From contig NZ_LMDH01000001.1 of the NCBI RefSeq assembly GCF_001425755.1, positions 365,112 through 429,111 of the forward strand: DNA of 64,000 nucleotides. The letters run 5' to 3'. The number at the start of each line of letters is the position of its first letter. The first letter of the stretch is position 1. The position numbers and the translations under genes are program-made. Source of the DNA: Aeromicrobium sp. Root344 (GTDB taxonomy: Bacteria; Actinomycetota; Actinomycetes; Propionibacteriales; Nocardioidaceae). Under the pieces are notes generated by a model. That model searched no databases. It was given only the letters and a program-made list of their open reading frames with translations, and was not told where the DNA came from. Positions 53,365 to 62,476 of this stretch are shown here, one piece after another.

Positions 53365-53397
53365 GCCCAGCGAGCTACCGAGCTGCTCCACCCCGCG
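53321..53397 (-). tRNA. Initiator tRNA-fMet (CAT anticodon)
   Basis: The 77-base gene reads CGCGGGGTGGAGCAGCTCGG at its 5' end, has anticodon CAT (complement at 53361-53363) flanked by the three G-C pairs GGG/CCC typical of initiator tRNAs, a mismatched first acceptor pair, and ends in an encoded CCA. It is the insertion site of the element and remains complete. Confidence 0.96.
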
Positions 53398-53454
53398 TCG
53401 CCTGCTCCACTTTACGGGTCAGGGACCCGCGGATCAAATCCGGGGTCCCCTCCT

Positions 53455-56370
53455 CTACTTCTTCTTGGCGCTCTCGTCCTTGACCGCCTGCTGGGCTTGC
53501 TCGATCTTGTTGCCCATCTGGTTGATCTTGGACTGGTACGTCGCGAGGTCGCCGGCCTTGAGGGCCTTCTGGGCGTCGTCGTAGAGCTTCGCCGCGTCGT
53601 CGAGCAGTGCCGCAGCCGTCGTCGATCCCGGCGTGTTGTCCTCAGGCGTCGGGGTCGTGCCCGGGTCGTCAGGCGTCGAGCCCTCCTCAAGACCCAGCGC
53701 GACGCGCAAGGCCTCGTCGAGCGTCTTGCCGAAGCCGACATCGGTGCCGAACGACGCGAGGACGTACTGGAGCACCGGATAGGTGCCCTCGGCAGCCTGG
53801 CGCTTGATGTAGACGGGCTGGACGTAGAGCAACCCTCCGCCGACCGGGACGGTCAACAGGTTGCCGTACTGGATGTCGGTGCCGGCCTGCTTGAACGGCA
53901 GGAGGGCCTGGGTCACCCCGTTGTCGGTCTGCAGCTTGTTGGCGATCTGGCTGGGGCCGTCGATCTGGCTGCCGCTCGACAGCTGCAGGATCTGCATCTT
54001 GCCGTAGTTCTCGGTGTCGGTCGCCTCGGAGTTCACCGACACGAACGACGCCAGGTTCTGCCGGCTGTTGGGCAGGTAGACGCTGGTCACCGAGAACTTC
54101 GGGGTGTCCTCGCCGGGCCGCGCGGTCGACAGGTAGTAGGGCGGCTGCAGGGCGCTCGACCCGGTCGGCGCAGTCGGGTCCTCGGGGACCTTCCAGCGCT
54201 GGTCGTCGTTGTAGAACGCCTGCGGATCGGTCACGTGGTAGCGCTGCAGCACGTCGCGCTGCACCTTGAACAGGTCGACCGGGTAGCGAAGGTGCTCCAG
54301 CAACCCGTTGCTGATCTTGCTCTTGGGCTCCACGACGTCGGGGAAGACCTTCATCCACGTCTTGAGGACGGGGTCCTTGGTGTCCCACTGGTAGAGCTTG
54401 ACCGAGCCGTCGTACGCGTCGACAACCGCCTTGACCGAGTTGCGCATGTAGTTGACCTGGTCGGTCGGCAGCGCGGTCTGCGAGTTGCTGGTCGTCAACG
54501 TGTCGGCGGTGGCCTCGCGCAGCGAACGGTGCTCGGAGTAGGGGTAGGAGTTGCTGGTCGTGTAGCCGTCGACGATCCACACGACGCGACCGTTGACGAC
54601 GGCCGGGTAGGAGTCGCCGTCGACCGTCAGCCACGGGGCGACCTTCTTGACCCGGTCACGCGGCTCACGGTCGTAGAGGATCTTGGACTCGGAATTGACC
54701 CGGTTGGACAAGAAGATGTTGGGCTCGGCGAACTTGAAGGCGTAGAGCAGCTTGTTGAACGTGTTGCCGATCGGCACACCGCCCTTGCCGTCGTACGTGT
54801 TCTGGGTCGCGTTGGCCTTGGTCGCCTTGTTGGTCGCGGTCCCGGCGCGCGGGGTGTCGACCTCGATCGGCGTGGCGCCCTTGGGCCGGCCGACGATCGA
54901 GTAGCTCGGGGACTGCTCGCCGAAGTAGATGCGCGGCGGGGTCGTGGTCTCGATCTCGCCGGTCTGCGGGATGTCCTTGGCGACGAACACGGGCTCGCCG
55001 TTGGGACCGCGCTGGTTGCCGCGGGCCGCGACGATGCCGTAGCCGTGCGTGTAGACCGTGTGGTCGTTGGCCCAGTTGCGCTGGCTCTGCTGCAGACCGG
55101 AGAGCTTGAGCTCGCGCGCGGCGATGATGACGTCCTGCGGCTGCTGGTCGGCCCCGATGCGATAGCGATCGACGTCGAGCGTGGTCGGCACGGCGTAGTA
55201 GCCGCGCACCTGCTGGAGCTGCTCGAACGCGTCCGAGATCAGGGTCGGGTCGAGGAGACGGGTGCTGACCCGCGACTCCGCCGATGCGGCGAGCTCGGCT
55301 GGGGTGAGCGTCGTCTTGGCGGCATAGGTCTCCACCTGGACGTCCGCCACGTCGTACGCCTCGCGGGTCGCGGCGATGTTTCGCGCGATGTAGGGCGCTT
55401 CCTTGTCGGGCTCCGACGGCTTGACCTGGAAGCCCTGCATGACGGCCGGCCAGATCGCGCCGATCAGGATCGACGTCAGCGCGAGCAGGCCCAGCCCGAT
55501 CGCGGGGAGCGCCCACGAACGGATGAAGATCGCCGCGAAGAACAGCAGGGCGCAGACGATCGCCACGGCGATGAGGATGTTCTTGGCCGGGATGCGAGCG
55601 TGGTCGTCGGTGTAGGTGACGCCGTCGACGAGTCCGCCCGACGCGATCACCTGGCCGAAGCGGTCGAGGTAGTAGGACACCGCCCGGAGCAGCACGCCGA
55701 GGCCGACCAGGACCGAGAGGTGCACCTGCGCCGCACGGGTCAGCTTGGGACCGCGACCGGCGATGCGGATGCCGCCGTAGACGTAGTTGAGGAACAGCAC
55801 CGCCAGGACCGTGATGACGATCAGCGCGAACGAGTACGACGTGAGGAAGCGCCACCACGGGTACTCGAAGACGTAGAAGCTGGCGTCCTTGTGGAACTGC
55901 GCGTCCTTGGAGCCGAACGACGTGCTGTTGCGCCACATCTTGTAGGTGTCCCAGTGCGCCGCGGCGACGGAGCCGGCGAAACCGGTGAGCACGAGGCCGA
56001 AGCCGATCGCCAGGGGACGCAGCAGCGGCGTCAGCGCCAGCCGATAGCGATAGGCCGGGTCGTCACGCCGCATCGGCGCGGCATCGGGCCGGGCGCGATA
56101 GGCGATGTAGAGGTTGGCGATGACGAACAGGCCGAAGATCAGGCCGAGGATGAGGAACAGCGAGACCCGGGTGAACAGCACGCTGCGGAACACGTCGCTG
56201 TAGCCGACCGACTTGAACCACAGGCGATCGGTCCACACGCTCGTGAAGATCGAGCCGAGGAACAGCAGCAACGCCAGGGTGATGAGCGTGGGAACCAGCA
56301 CCCGCTGGCGACGGTCAGGTCCGCGCCGTGGCTCCCGGCGGGGGCGGGGGGTTCCGAAGATGTCGCTCAC
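53455..56370 (-). CDS. UPF0182-family large membrane protein
   Basis: The 971-residue protein has about seven membrane helices in its first 330 residues (first near 24-46), then a large extracytoplasmic domain and a low-complexity Pro/Thr/Glu stretch before an alanine-rich helical C-terminus (LLDDAAKLYDDAQKALKAG). UPF0182 proteins are widespread in actinobacteria and of unknown function, possibly in envelope maintenance. It is full length. It lies 57 bp upstream of the tRNA 5' end on the same strand. Confidence 0.92.
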   Translation of the reverse strand: MSDIFGTPRPRREPRRGPDRRQRVLVPTLITLALLLFLGSIFTSVWTDRLWFKSVGYSDVFRSVLFTRVSLFLILGLIFGLFVIANLYIAYRARPDAAPMRRDDPAYRYRLALTPLLRPLAIGFGLVLTGFAGSVAAAHWDTYKMWRNSTSFGSKDAQFHKDASFYVFEYPWWRFLTSYSFALIVITVLAVLFLNYVYGGIRIAGRGPKLTRAAQVHLSVLVGLGVLLRAVSYYLDRFGQVIASGGLVDGVTYTDDHARIPAKNILIAVAIVCALLFFAAIFIRSWALPAIGLGLLALTSILIGAIWPAVMQGFQVKPSEPDKEAPYIARNIAATREAYDVADVQVETYAAKTTLTPAELAASAESRVSTRLLDPTLISDAFEQLQQVRGYYAVPTTLDVDRYRIGADQQPQDVIIAARELKLSGLQQSQRNWANDHTVYTHGYGIVAARGNQRGPNGEPVFVAKDIPQTGEIETTTPPRIYFGEQSPSYSIVGRPKGATPIEVDTPRAGTATNKATKANATQNTYDGKGGVPIGNTFNKLLYAFKFAEPNIFLSNRVNSESKILYDREPRDRVKKVAPWLTVDGDSYPAVVNGRVVWIVDGYTTSNSYPYSEHRSLREATADTLTTSNSQTALPTDQVNYMRNSVKAVVDAYDGSVKLYQWDTKDPVLKTWMKVFPDVVEPKSKISNGLLEHLRYPVDLFKVQRDVLQRYHVTDPQAFYNDDQRWKVPEDPTAPTGSSALQPPYYLSTARPGEDTPKFSVTSVYLPNSRQNLASFVSVNSEATDTENYGKMQILQLSSGSQIDGPSQIANKLQTDNGVTQALLPFKQAGTDIQYGNLLTVPVGGGLLYVQPVYIKRQAAEGTYPVLQYVLASFGTDVGFGKTLDEALRVALGLEEGSTPDDPGTTPTPEDNTPGSTTAAALLDDAAKLYDDAQKALKAGDLATYQSKINQMGNKIEQAQQAVKDESAKKK

Positions 56371-56399
56371 GTGGCTCCTGGTGACGGGGTGACAAGACT

Positions 56400-56909
56400 C
56401 TATGCCAGAGTGCGGCGGAGGTGTTCGATCAGTCCCGGCACGAGGTCGGGACCCTCCAGCAGCTCGGCATCGTGGGGTTCTCTGGCGCGTACGGCACTGT
56501 GTGCCCCGCCATCACGGACGACGGCGGCGACGAGCCGCACCTCGCGGCGATCGGGGTGGGCCGCGACGACGGCGATCAGCTCGTCGGGGTCGTCCGGCAG
56601 GGCGGCCTCGGCCTCCGGCGGCAGCATGATGCGCTCGACGACAGCTGCGCAGCCGATGACGGCGTCGGGCCACACGATCTCGGTCAGCAGGTCCTCGAGC
56701 TCGCGGTCGCCCGGCAGCTCCTGCTCGACCGGCGTCACGCTCGCCGGGTCATCGGAGAGCTGGTCGGCGAGGCCCGGCTCCTTGGCGATCAGGTCGGCGG
56801 TCGGCACGAGGGCGAAGAGGCGGGGAGGCTGGTCCCAGCCCTCGGCGCCGACGTGTGACTCGACCTCGAGGGCCGCTTGACGCAGCGGCGAGTCGGGCAT
56901 CAGCTGCAT
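56400..56909 (-). CDS. PPA1309-family protein
   Basis: The 169-residue acidic protein matches the PPA1309 pattern of propionibacterial and related actinobacterial proteins: LRQAALEVESHVGAEGWDQP at the start, LFALVPTADL, then EIVWPDAVIGCAAVVERIML and REVRLVAAVVRDG. Its function is unknown. It overlaps the PDZ-protease gene by 10 bp and precedes UPF0182 in a conserved order. Confidence 0.82.
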   Translation of the reverse strand: MQLMPDSPLRQAALEVESHVGAEGWDQPPRLFALVPTADLIAKEPGLADQLSDDPASVTPVEQELPGDRELEDLLTEIVWPDAVIGCAAVVERIMLPPEAEAALPDDPDELIAVVAAHPDRREVRLVAAVVRDGGAHSAVRAREPHDAELLEGPDLVPGLIEHLRRTLA

Positions 56910-57973
56910 GACGGGACCTTGGCGTCGGGGTTCTTGGCGAGTGCCTCGAGCGAGGAGATCGCGTCCTTGAGGTTCGAGATCCGGACGAGCTTGAGCCCGT
57001 CGTCGTCGCCGTCGGCGGCCTCAGCGCAGTTGGCGGCCGGCACCAGGAAGATCGTGGCGTCAGCGTTGGCCGCGCCGGCCATCTTCTGCCGTACGCCGCC
57101 GATGGGAGCGACCGTGCCGTCGGGAGCGATCTCACCCGTGCCGGCGATCTTCTTGCCACCCGTGAGCTCGCCGGGGGTCAGCTTGTCGTAGATCGCGAGG
57201 GCGAACATCGTGCCGGCGCTCGGCCCGCCCACGTCGGTGCCGACGTTGTTGTTGACCTGGAACGGATAGGTGTACTTCACGCCGATCGAGATGCCGACGC
57301 GCGGGACGGTCTTGTCCTTGGCATCGGGACGGGTCACAACCGGCACGTCCACGGACTCGCCCCTGCGTTCGACAGTCAGGCGTACGGTCTCGCCCGGGTG
57401 GTGCGTGCCGACGGCCTTGACGACCTGGTCGGGGGTCGTGACCTTGGTGCCGTCGACGTCGAGGAACACGTCGCCCGCCACGAGCTTGCCGAAGGCGGCG
57501 CCACCCTTGACGACCTGCACGACTGACGGCCGCTCGCCGACCTTGTAGCCGGCTGCTCGCAGGGCTGCGACGCGCGAGGAGTCCTGCGAGCCCGTCATCT
57601 GGGCGGCGGACTCGGCGTCGGACTGCTCGCGCGTCTCGTTGTCGGGGTAGACGAGGTCCTTGGGGACCACCGCCTGGTCCGAGGTGAGGTAGGCGGCCAG
57701 GGCCGCGCGGATCGACAGGTGTGCGTCCGGGCCACCGACCCGCACGGTCGTGAAGAAGAGCGACCCGGACGTGGGGTAGGTCTTGGCCTTGGCGCCGAAC
57801 GTGAACATCGACTCGCCACCCTTGACCGGGCCCAGCGTGTCCTGCACAGGTCCCGGCTGCAGCCTCACGTAGGGAACCGGCACCATGAACGCCACGCTCG
57901 TCAACGCGATCAAGGAGATCGTCGCCACGACCATCGTGGTGTAGCGAGCGCTCAGCTTGTTCGGGTCGGACAC
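56900..57973 (-). CDS. YlbL-like membrane protein with PDZ and Lon-type S16 domains
   Basis: The 357 residues start at GTG. One N-terminal membrane helix (about 12-32) is followed by a PDZ-like domain (about 130-200; FGKLVAGDVFLDVDGTKV) and an S16 serine protease domain with the catalytic Ser in VGGPSAGTMFAL and Lys in ELTGGKKIAGTGEI. It is a membrane-anchored, outward-facing protease of the YlbL type. In Bacillus, YlbL is linked to SOS recovery; the role here is inference. Confidence 0.9.
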   Translation of the reverse strand: MSDPNKLSARYTTMVVATISLIALTSVAFMVPVPYVRLQPGPVQDTLGPVKGGESMFTFGAKAKTYPTSGSLFFTTVRVGGPDAHLSIRAALAAYLTSDQAVVPKDLVYPDNETREQSDAESAAQMTGSQDSSRVAALRAAGYKVGERPSVVQVVKGGAAFGKLVAGDVFLDVDGTKVTTPDQVVKAVGTHHPGETVRLTVERRGESVDVPVVTRPDAKDKTVPRVGISIGVKYTYPFQVNNNVGTDVGGPSAGTMFALAIYDKLTPGELTGGKKIAGTGEIAPDGTVAPIGGVRQKMAGAANADATIFLVPAANCAEAADGDDDGLKLVRISNLKDAISSLEALAKNPDAKVPSCS

Positions 57974-57982
57974 ACGGTGAGC

Positions 57983-58444
57983 CTAGTCAGTCCCGGCAAC
58001 CGGCGGGCCCGCGGCCGGGGCGTCCGGAGAGCCGACCCACGCGGCGTCCCCCGAGGCGTACGTCTGATGCTTCCACACCGGCACGTCGGTCTTGAGCTCG
58101 TCGATGAGCCTCCGGCACGCCTCGAACGCCTGGGCGCGGTGAGCAGCCGACGCGGCGACGACCACCGCGAGGTCGCCGACGGCCAGGTCACCGACGCGGT
58201 GGACGCCCGCCAGGCCGACCACGTCGCACTCCGCGGCGATGCGCTCGGCGACGCCACGCAACCGGTCGAGCGCCGTCGGGTGCGAGGAATAGCCGAGAGC
58301 AGACACCTCGTGGCCCTCGTCGTGATCGCGGACCGTGCCGATGAACACGCAGATGCCACCCGCCGCCGGATCGGTCACCGCGGCGTACACCTCGTCAAGG
58401 CTCAGCGGTGCGTCGCGGATGTCCAGGAGGCGTACGGCAGTCAT
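57983..58444 (-). CDS. moaE: Molybdopterin synthase large subunit
   Basis: The 153-residue protein has the MoaE sequence: GGICVFIGTVRDHDEGHEVSAL across the first strand and substrate loop (given as position about 29-50), IAAECDVVGLAGVHRVGDL, then AHRAQAFEACRRLIDELK and PVWKHQTYASGDAAWVG with the active-site Lys. It transfers sulfur from MoaD to make molybdopterin. No moaD is adjacent. Confidence 0.92.
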   Translation of the reverse strand: MTAVRLLDIRDAPLSLDEVYAAVTDPAAGGICVFIGTVRDHDEGHEVSALGYSSHPTALDRLRGVAERIAAECDVVGLAGVHRVGDLAVGDLAVVVAASAAHRAQAFEACRRLIDELKTDVPVWKHQTYASGDAAWVGSPDAPAAGPPVAGTD

Positions 58445-58511
58445 GTCGGATTCATCGTAGAGCGAACATCGATCCCGTGGGATCGGCGGATCCGGTCGCT
58501 ACTGTTGACGC

Positions 58512-59819
58512 ATGGCCGAGAACGAGAACGAAGAGCCCGACAACCCCTTCAAGGGCACCCCCATGGAGCAGCTCTTCGGCGCGTTCTCCGGTGGCCAGAT
58601 GGACATGAACCAGATCATGGGCCAGATGCAGAAGATGTTCGCCCCGCACGAGGGCAGCGTCAACTTCGACCTGGCCAAGGACGTCGCCCGGCACACCGTG
58701 GCCGCGGCCGGACCAGACCCCACGCCCAACTCGGCCCAGCAGGGCGCGGTCGACGACGCCGCCCAGCTCGCCGAGTCGTGGCTCGACACCGTCACCTCGA
58801 TCCCCGTGGGCGCCACCACCGCGACGGCGTGGAGCCGCGCGGAGTGGATCGAGGCGACGTCCGGCACGTGGCAGCAGCTCGTCGAGCCGATCGCCGCCCA
58901 CGTCGTCAAGGCCATGGGCGAGGCGCTTCCCGAGGAGGCCAAGGCCATGGCCGGCCCGCTGATGGGCATGCTGTCGCAGGCCGGAGGCGCCATGTTCGGC
59001 CAGCAGGTCGGTCAGGCCCTTGGCGGTCTCGCCGGAGAGATCGTGTCGTCGACCGAGATCGGCATCCCGCTCGGTCCCGAGCGCATCGCGGCCGTCCTGC
59101 CGTCCGGGGTCGAGGCGTTCGGCGAAGGTCTCGAGCACCCGGCATCTGACGTGCTCCTCTACATCGTCCTGCGCGAGTGCGCGCACCACCGCCTGTTCCA
59201 CCACTCCCCGTGGCTGCGTCCCGCGCTCGTCGGCGCGATCGAGGAGTTCGGCCGCGGCACCCGCATCGACGTCGGAGCGATCGAGTCGCAGCTGCAGGGC
59301 CTCGACCCGTCGCGTCCCGAGGAGATCCAGGAAGCGTTGGCCGGCGGCCTGTTCGAGCCCGAGCGCACCCCGGAGCAGCAGCGGGCGCTCGACCGCCTCG
59401 AGACCCTCCTCGCGTTCATCGAGGGCTGGGTCGACGAGATCGTCACCCAGGCAACCAAGGACCGTATGCCCGCAGCTGCCCCGCTCGCCGAGGCGATGCG
59501 CCGCCGCCGGGCCGCCGGTGGCCCGGCCGAGCAGACGTTCGCGTCCCTCGTCGGCCTGGAGCTGCGTCCTCGCAAGCTGCGCGAAGCCACGACGCTGTGG
59601 GCCGCGCTGCGCGACCGCCAGGGGCCCGAGGCCCGCGACGCGGTGTGGAGTCACCCCGACCTGATGCCGTCGGCGGCAGACCTCGACGACCCGCTCGGTT
59701 TCGCGCAGGGCGAGCACCGCACGCAGAGCGACGACGACTTCGACGCCGCCCTCGGAGAGCTGCTCGACAACGACCCCGGCGACGCCGCTGAGGGCGACCC
59801 CGACGGCACCCGCGAGTGA
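58512..59819 (+). CDS. Zincin-like metallopeptidase (F420-associated family)
   Basis: The 435-residue protein belongs to the actinobacterial TIGR03624-like family: MEQLFGAFSGGQMDMNQIMG at the start and YIVLRECAHHRLFHHSPWL with a variant HExxH (ECAHHR). A loss of the classical metal motif order, with Glu before His, is usual in this family, so peptidase activity is uncertain. The tail is acidic. It is divergent from moaE and overlaps the NUDIX gene by 4 bp. Confidence 0.82.
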   Translation: MAENENEEPDNPFKGTPMEQLFGAFSGGQMDMNQIMGQMQKMFAPHEGSVNFDLAKDVARHTVAAAGPDPTPNSAQQGAVDDAAQLAESWLDTVTSIPVGATTATAWSRAEWIEATSGTWQQLVEPIAAHVVKAMGEALPEEAKAMAGPLMGMLSQAGGAMFGQQVGQALGGLAGEIVSSTEIGIPLGPERIAAVLPSGVEAFGEGLEHPASDVLLYIVLRECAHHRLFHHSPWLRPALVGAIEEFGRGTRIDVGAIESQLQGLDPSRPEEIQEALAGGLFEPERTPEQQRALDRLETLLAFIEGWVDEIVTQATKDRMPAAAPLAEAMRRRRAAGGPAEQTFASLVGLELRPRKLREATTLWAALRDRQGPEARDAVWSHPDLMPSAADLDDPLGFAQGEHRTQSDDDFDAALGELLDNDPGDAAEGDPDGTRE

Positions 59820-60367
59820 CGCTGCGCGACGACGCGCACGGCGTTCTGAGCGGCTGGTCCGCCCTCGACGCCGAGCAGGAACGGCTGCGTGCGCTGTACG
59901 TCGCGCACACCGAGACGTACGCCGACGCGATGAGCCGCGAGTGCCATCCCGATCACCTCACGGCGAGCGCGATCATCTTCTCGGCCGATCACCGTCGCGT
60001 CCTGCTGACCCTGCACCGCATCATCAAGCGGTGGCTGCAGACCGGCGGGCACTGCGAGCCCGACGACGCGACCTTGGCGGAGGCTGCGCTGCGGGAGGGC
60101 CGCGAGGAGAGCGGGATCGCCGACCTCGTGATCGACCCCGTACCGGTGCTGCTGTCCCGGCACGAGGTGCCGTGCGGGCCGCTGCGGCCGGCCCATCACC
60201 TCGACGTGCAGTACGTCGCCGTCGCTCCAGACGGGGCGCAGCACGTCATCAGTGACGAGTCGGACGACCTGGCCTGGTTCGGGGTCGACGCGCTGCCGGC
60301 CGACACCGACGACTCGGTCAGGGCGCTGATCGCTGCTGCCAGGACACGCCTTCGAGGAACGCCTTAG
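59816..60367 (+). CDS. NUDIX hydrolase
   Basis: Starts at a GTG that overlaps the preceding stop. The 183 residues have a NUDIX box beginning GGHCEPDDATLAEAALREGR and continuing EESGI, with all catalytic Glu residues present. The substrate is probably a nucleoside diphosphate derivative, not determinable here. Its 3' end overlaps the convergent SprT-like gene by 50 bp. Confidence 0.9.
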   Translation: MTLRDDAHGVLSGWSALDAEQERLRALYVAHTETYADAMSRECHPDHLTASAIIFSADHRRVLLTLHRIIKRWLQTGGHCEPDDATLAEAALREGREESGIADLVIDPVPVLLSRHEVPCGPLRPAHHLDVQYVAVAPDGAQHVISDESDDLAWFGVDALPADTDDSVRALIAAARTRLRGTP

Positions 60368-60818
60368 CCCTGGCCGTCTCGGGATAGGCGTCGACGAGCG
60401 CCCAGAACTGCTTGCTGTGGTTGGGCTCGATGAGGTGGGCCAGCTCGTGCAGCAGGACGTAGTCGACGACCCACTCGGGCATGCCCTTGAGCCGGCCGGA
60501 CAACCGGATGCTGCGGTCGGCGCTGGTGCACGAGCCCCACCGACTGTTCTGGTTGGACACCCAGCGCACCGACAACGGGACCGCGCGACCGTCGAGCCAC
60601 CGGCTGGACAGCTGGGCGGCCCGCGTCCGGAGGTCGTCGTCGCTCGGGCGTACGCGTTGCTCACGGCGGTCGAGCCGCTCGACGAGGCTGCGCACGTGGC
60701 GCTCCTCCTCGGCCTTGGAGAGGTGCGCCGGCATCAGGACGATCGTCTTGTCGCCCTCGCGATAGGCGCGCACCGTGCGCTTGCGTCGGGCGCTGCGCCG
60801 GATCTCGACCTCGCTCAT
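60318..60818 (-). CDS. SprT-like/YgjP-type metallopeptidase, core-genome copy
   Basis: Start at ATG 60818 gives 166 residues; the open frame to 60971 is not conserved in type. Zincin motif HELAHLIEPNH and the WGSCTSADRSIRL block are intact. It is a shorter relative of the protease in the restriction operon at 34391-35128. It faces the NUDIX gene and its 3' end overlaps it. Confidence 0.88.
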   Translation of the reverse strand: MSEVEIRRSARRKRTVRAYREGDKTIVLMPAHLSKAEEERHVRSLVERLDRREQRVRPSDDDLRTRAAQLSSRWLDGRAVPLSVRWVSNQNSRWGSCTSADRSIRLSGRLKGMPEWVVDYVLLHELAHLIEPNHSKQFWALVDAYPETARAKAFLEGVSWQQRSAP

Positions 60819-61260
60819 GATCCGAAACCTATCTGCTGATGCCCACCTTTTGTCCGTCCACAGCTCGGGCCGGACAAACCGGCTGGTCACACAGGCAGAT
60901 CCGGGGGTGTGAGGGTGGCGGCGCACAGGTTGTGCACTGCGCCGTCCACATGGCTCCTCGGCGTTCCCCACAACTTGTCCCCATTGTTATCCACAGGCGT
61001 GGACAACGGTTGCCCGAAACCGGTTGCCGGGAGCCGCTGGCCGCCCTAGCCTGAGGCGCATTCGAGGCTCCCGACGGAGCTCGCAAGGGGAAGGCAAGCT
61101 CCGTCGGGAGCCTCCCTCATGTCAGCGGGCCCGCGCTGGACGAGACCTGCGTTTGGAGGCATTCCGACGCGCCGAACGCCTTTACGCTCAGCTGAGCGTG
61201 AAACGGCCCTTCCACGCGTACGCTGAACGTGACTAGCACCACATCGGCAAGGAGGCCGCA
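60819..61260. other. Intergenic region with DnaA-box-like sequence and large hairpin
   Basis: No convincing gene is seen in these 442 bp. TTATCCACA (60987-60995) is a consensus DnaA box, surrounded by CCACA variants. Farther right, 61064-61081 and 61097-61114 form an 18-bp perfect inverted repeat. Confidence 0.5.
61064..61114. terminator. 18-bp perfect inverted repeat
   Basis: GAGGCTCCCGACGGAGCT pairs with AGCTCCGTCGGGAGCCTC around a 15-base loop. There is no T-run, so it may be a factor-dependent terminator, an RNA structure or a DNA cruciform element. Confidence 0.5.
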
Positions 61261-61419
61261 ATGTCGGAAACATGGAGTGGCGAGTTCTACTGCGTCAAGT
61301 GCAAGGAAAAGCGCGAGGCGTCCGGAGAGGTCCACGTCAGTGACAAGGGCACTCGTATGGCCAAGGGCGTCTGCCCGGTCTGTGGTACCAAGCTGAACCG
61401 GATCCTCGGCAAGGCCTGA
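61261..61419 (+). CDS. DUF5679 zinc-ribbon protein
   Basis: The 52-residue protein has CVKCKEKRE (two Cys, about 11-14) and VCPVCGTKLNR (two Cys, about 38-41), a four-cysteine zinc ribbon typical of the small actinobacterial DUF5679 proteins. RBS GGAGG lies 11 bases upstream. The role is unknown; the family is highly conserved in actinobacteria. Confidence 0.88.
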   Translation: MSETWSGEFYCVKCKEKREASGEVHVSDKGTRMAKGVCPVCGTKLNRILGKA

Positions 61420-61561
61420 ACCACCTGCGGGGATCCGGGCCCCGCACTTCCCCGAGTTTCGCGGAGGATCCGACACCGTCGGGTCCTCCGCTTCTCTGTC
61501 TGCTGATGCCGCTGTGGACGACTCGCTCGCCGGATCAGCGTCGAACGACGACTCTGACGAC

Positions 61562-62449
61562 ATGGCCTTCCGACCTGCGCTTCGCCCCGGTGCACCGCTC
61601 CTGCGACGAGACGCCACGCACCTGCAGGTCGGCACCTCCCCCGGCATCGTCATCGCTGATCGACCCGGCCTGCTCGAGCTGCTCCACCTCCTCGACGGCG
61701 CGCGCGACGTCGACCGCCTGACGGCGATCGCGCGCGACGCGATCCCCGACCTCGCGGCGCCGGTCGCCGAGATCCTCGCTGAGCTCCGGTCGGCGGGCGT
61801 CGTGTTCGACGCAACCCGCTGGAGCACCGCTGAGGTCCGCGGCCTCGATGCCGAGGCACGGCATGCCGACTTCGGCGGTGACGATCCGGCCCGGCTCCGC
61901 CACCGACAGGCGTACGGAGTCGCCCTCCACGCGGACGCCGGCAGCCACCGGCTGTCCGAGATCCTCCGATCGACCCTCGCCGATGCCGGCATCACCCGGT
62001 TCGCCCCCGACCATCCGGACCTCCTGGTCATCGCGTCGTGCGGGGAGCCCGCCCGCACCGTGTTCGAGCAGCCGGCGCGGCTCGGGATCGACCACCTGCC
62101 GGTCGTGATCGACGAGGATCGCGTTCGGATCGGGCCGCTCGTACGCCCCGGGCACACGCCCTGCGTGTCATGTCACGACCTGCACCGGGCGGACTGGGAC
62201 CGGGCCTGGTCGGCGCTGGTGCACCAGCTCGGTCGCCACACCGCGAGCATGACTCCCCCGGCCATCGACGCCGTCACGACCCATGCCGCCGCACTCGAGG
62301 TCGCCGTCGAGGTGCTGGCCCACGCCGACGGCGGTCGCGGTCGCAGCCTCGGTCGATGCCTCGTCGTCGGACCTGCGCACGACGACCGTGACAGCTGGCC
62401 GCTGGCGTTCCACCACGCCTGCACGTGCGACCTGCTTCGGGCCGCCTGA
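61562..62449 (+). CDS. TOMM-type cyclodehydratase-like protein
   Basis: I prefer ATG 61562 (295 residues) over GTG 61514. The N-terminus MAFRPALRPGAPLLRRDATH and the C-terminal block RIGPLVRPGHTPCVSCHDLH resemble the leader-binding or partial ThiF-like proteins of thiazole/oxazole-modified peptide systems. No precursor peptide or YcaO gene is adjacent, so it probably has a core role in actinobacteria, not natural-product synthesis. Confidence 0.6.
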   Translation: MAFRPALRPGAPLLRRDATHLQVGTSPGIVIADRPGLLELLHLLDGARDVDRLTAIARDAIPDLAAPVAEILAELRSAGVVFDATRWSTAEVRGLDAEARHADFGGDDPARLRHRQAYGVALHADAGSHRLSEILRSTLADAGITRFAPDHPDLLVIASCGEPARTVFEQPARLGIDHLPVVIDEDRVRIGPLVRPGHTPCVSCHDLHRADWDRAWSALVHQLGRHTASMTPPAIDAVTTHAAALEVAVEVLAHADGGRGRSLGRCLVVGPAHDDRDSWPLAFHHACTCDLLRAA

Positions 62450-62476
62450 CCGCGGGCCCCGGACTATCCTGACGAG

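Noticed and set aside
53497-56880. A 1127-codon plus-strand frame opposite UPF0182
   Set aside because: It is an antisense shadow produced by high GC; its sequence is Arg/Asp/Val-rich low-complexity, whereas the minus strand encodes a full UPF0182 protein.
61562-62449. A TOMM/thiopeptide biosynthetic cluster
   Set aside because: There is no precursor peptide, YcaO or dehydrogenase gene nearby, and the neighbours are conserved core genes.
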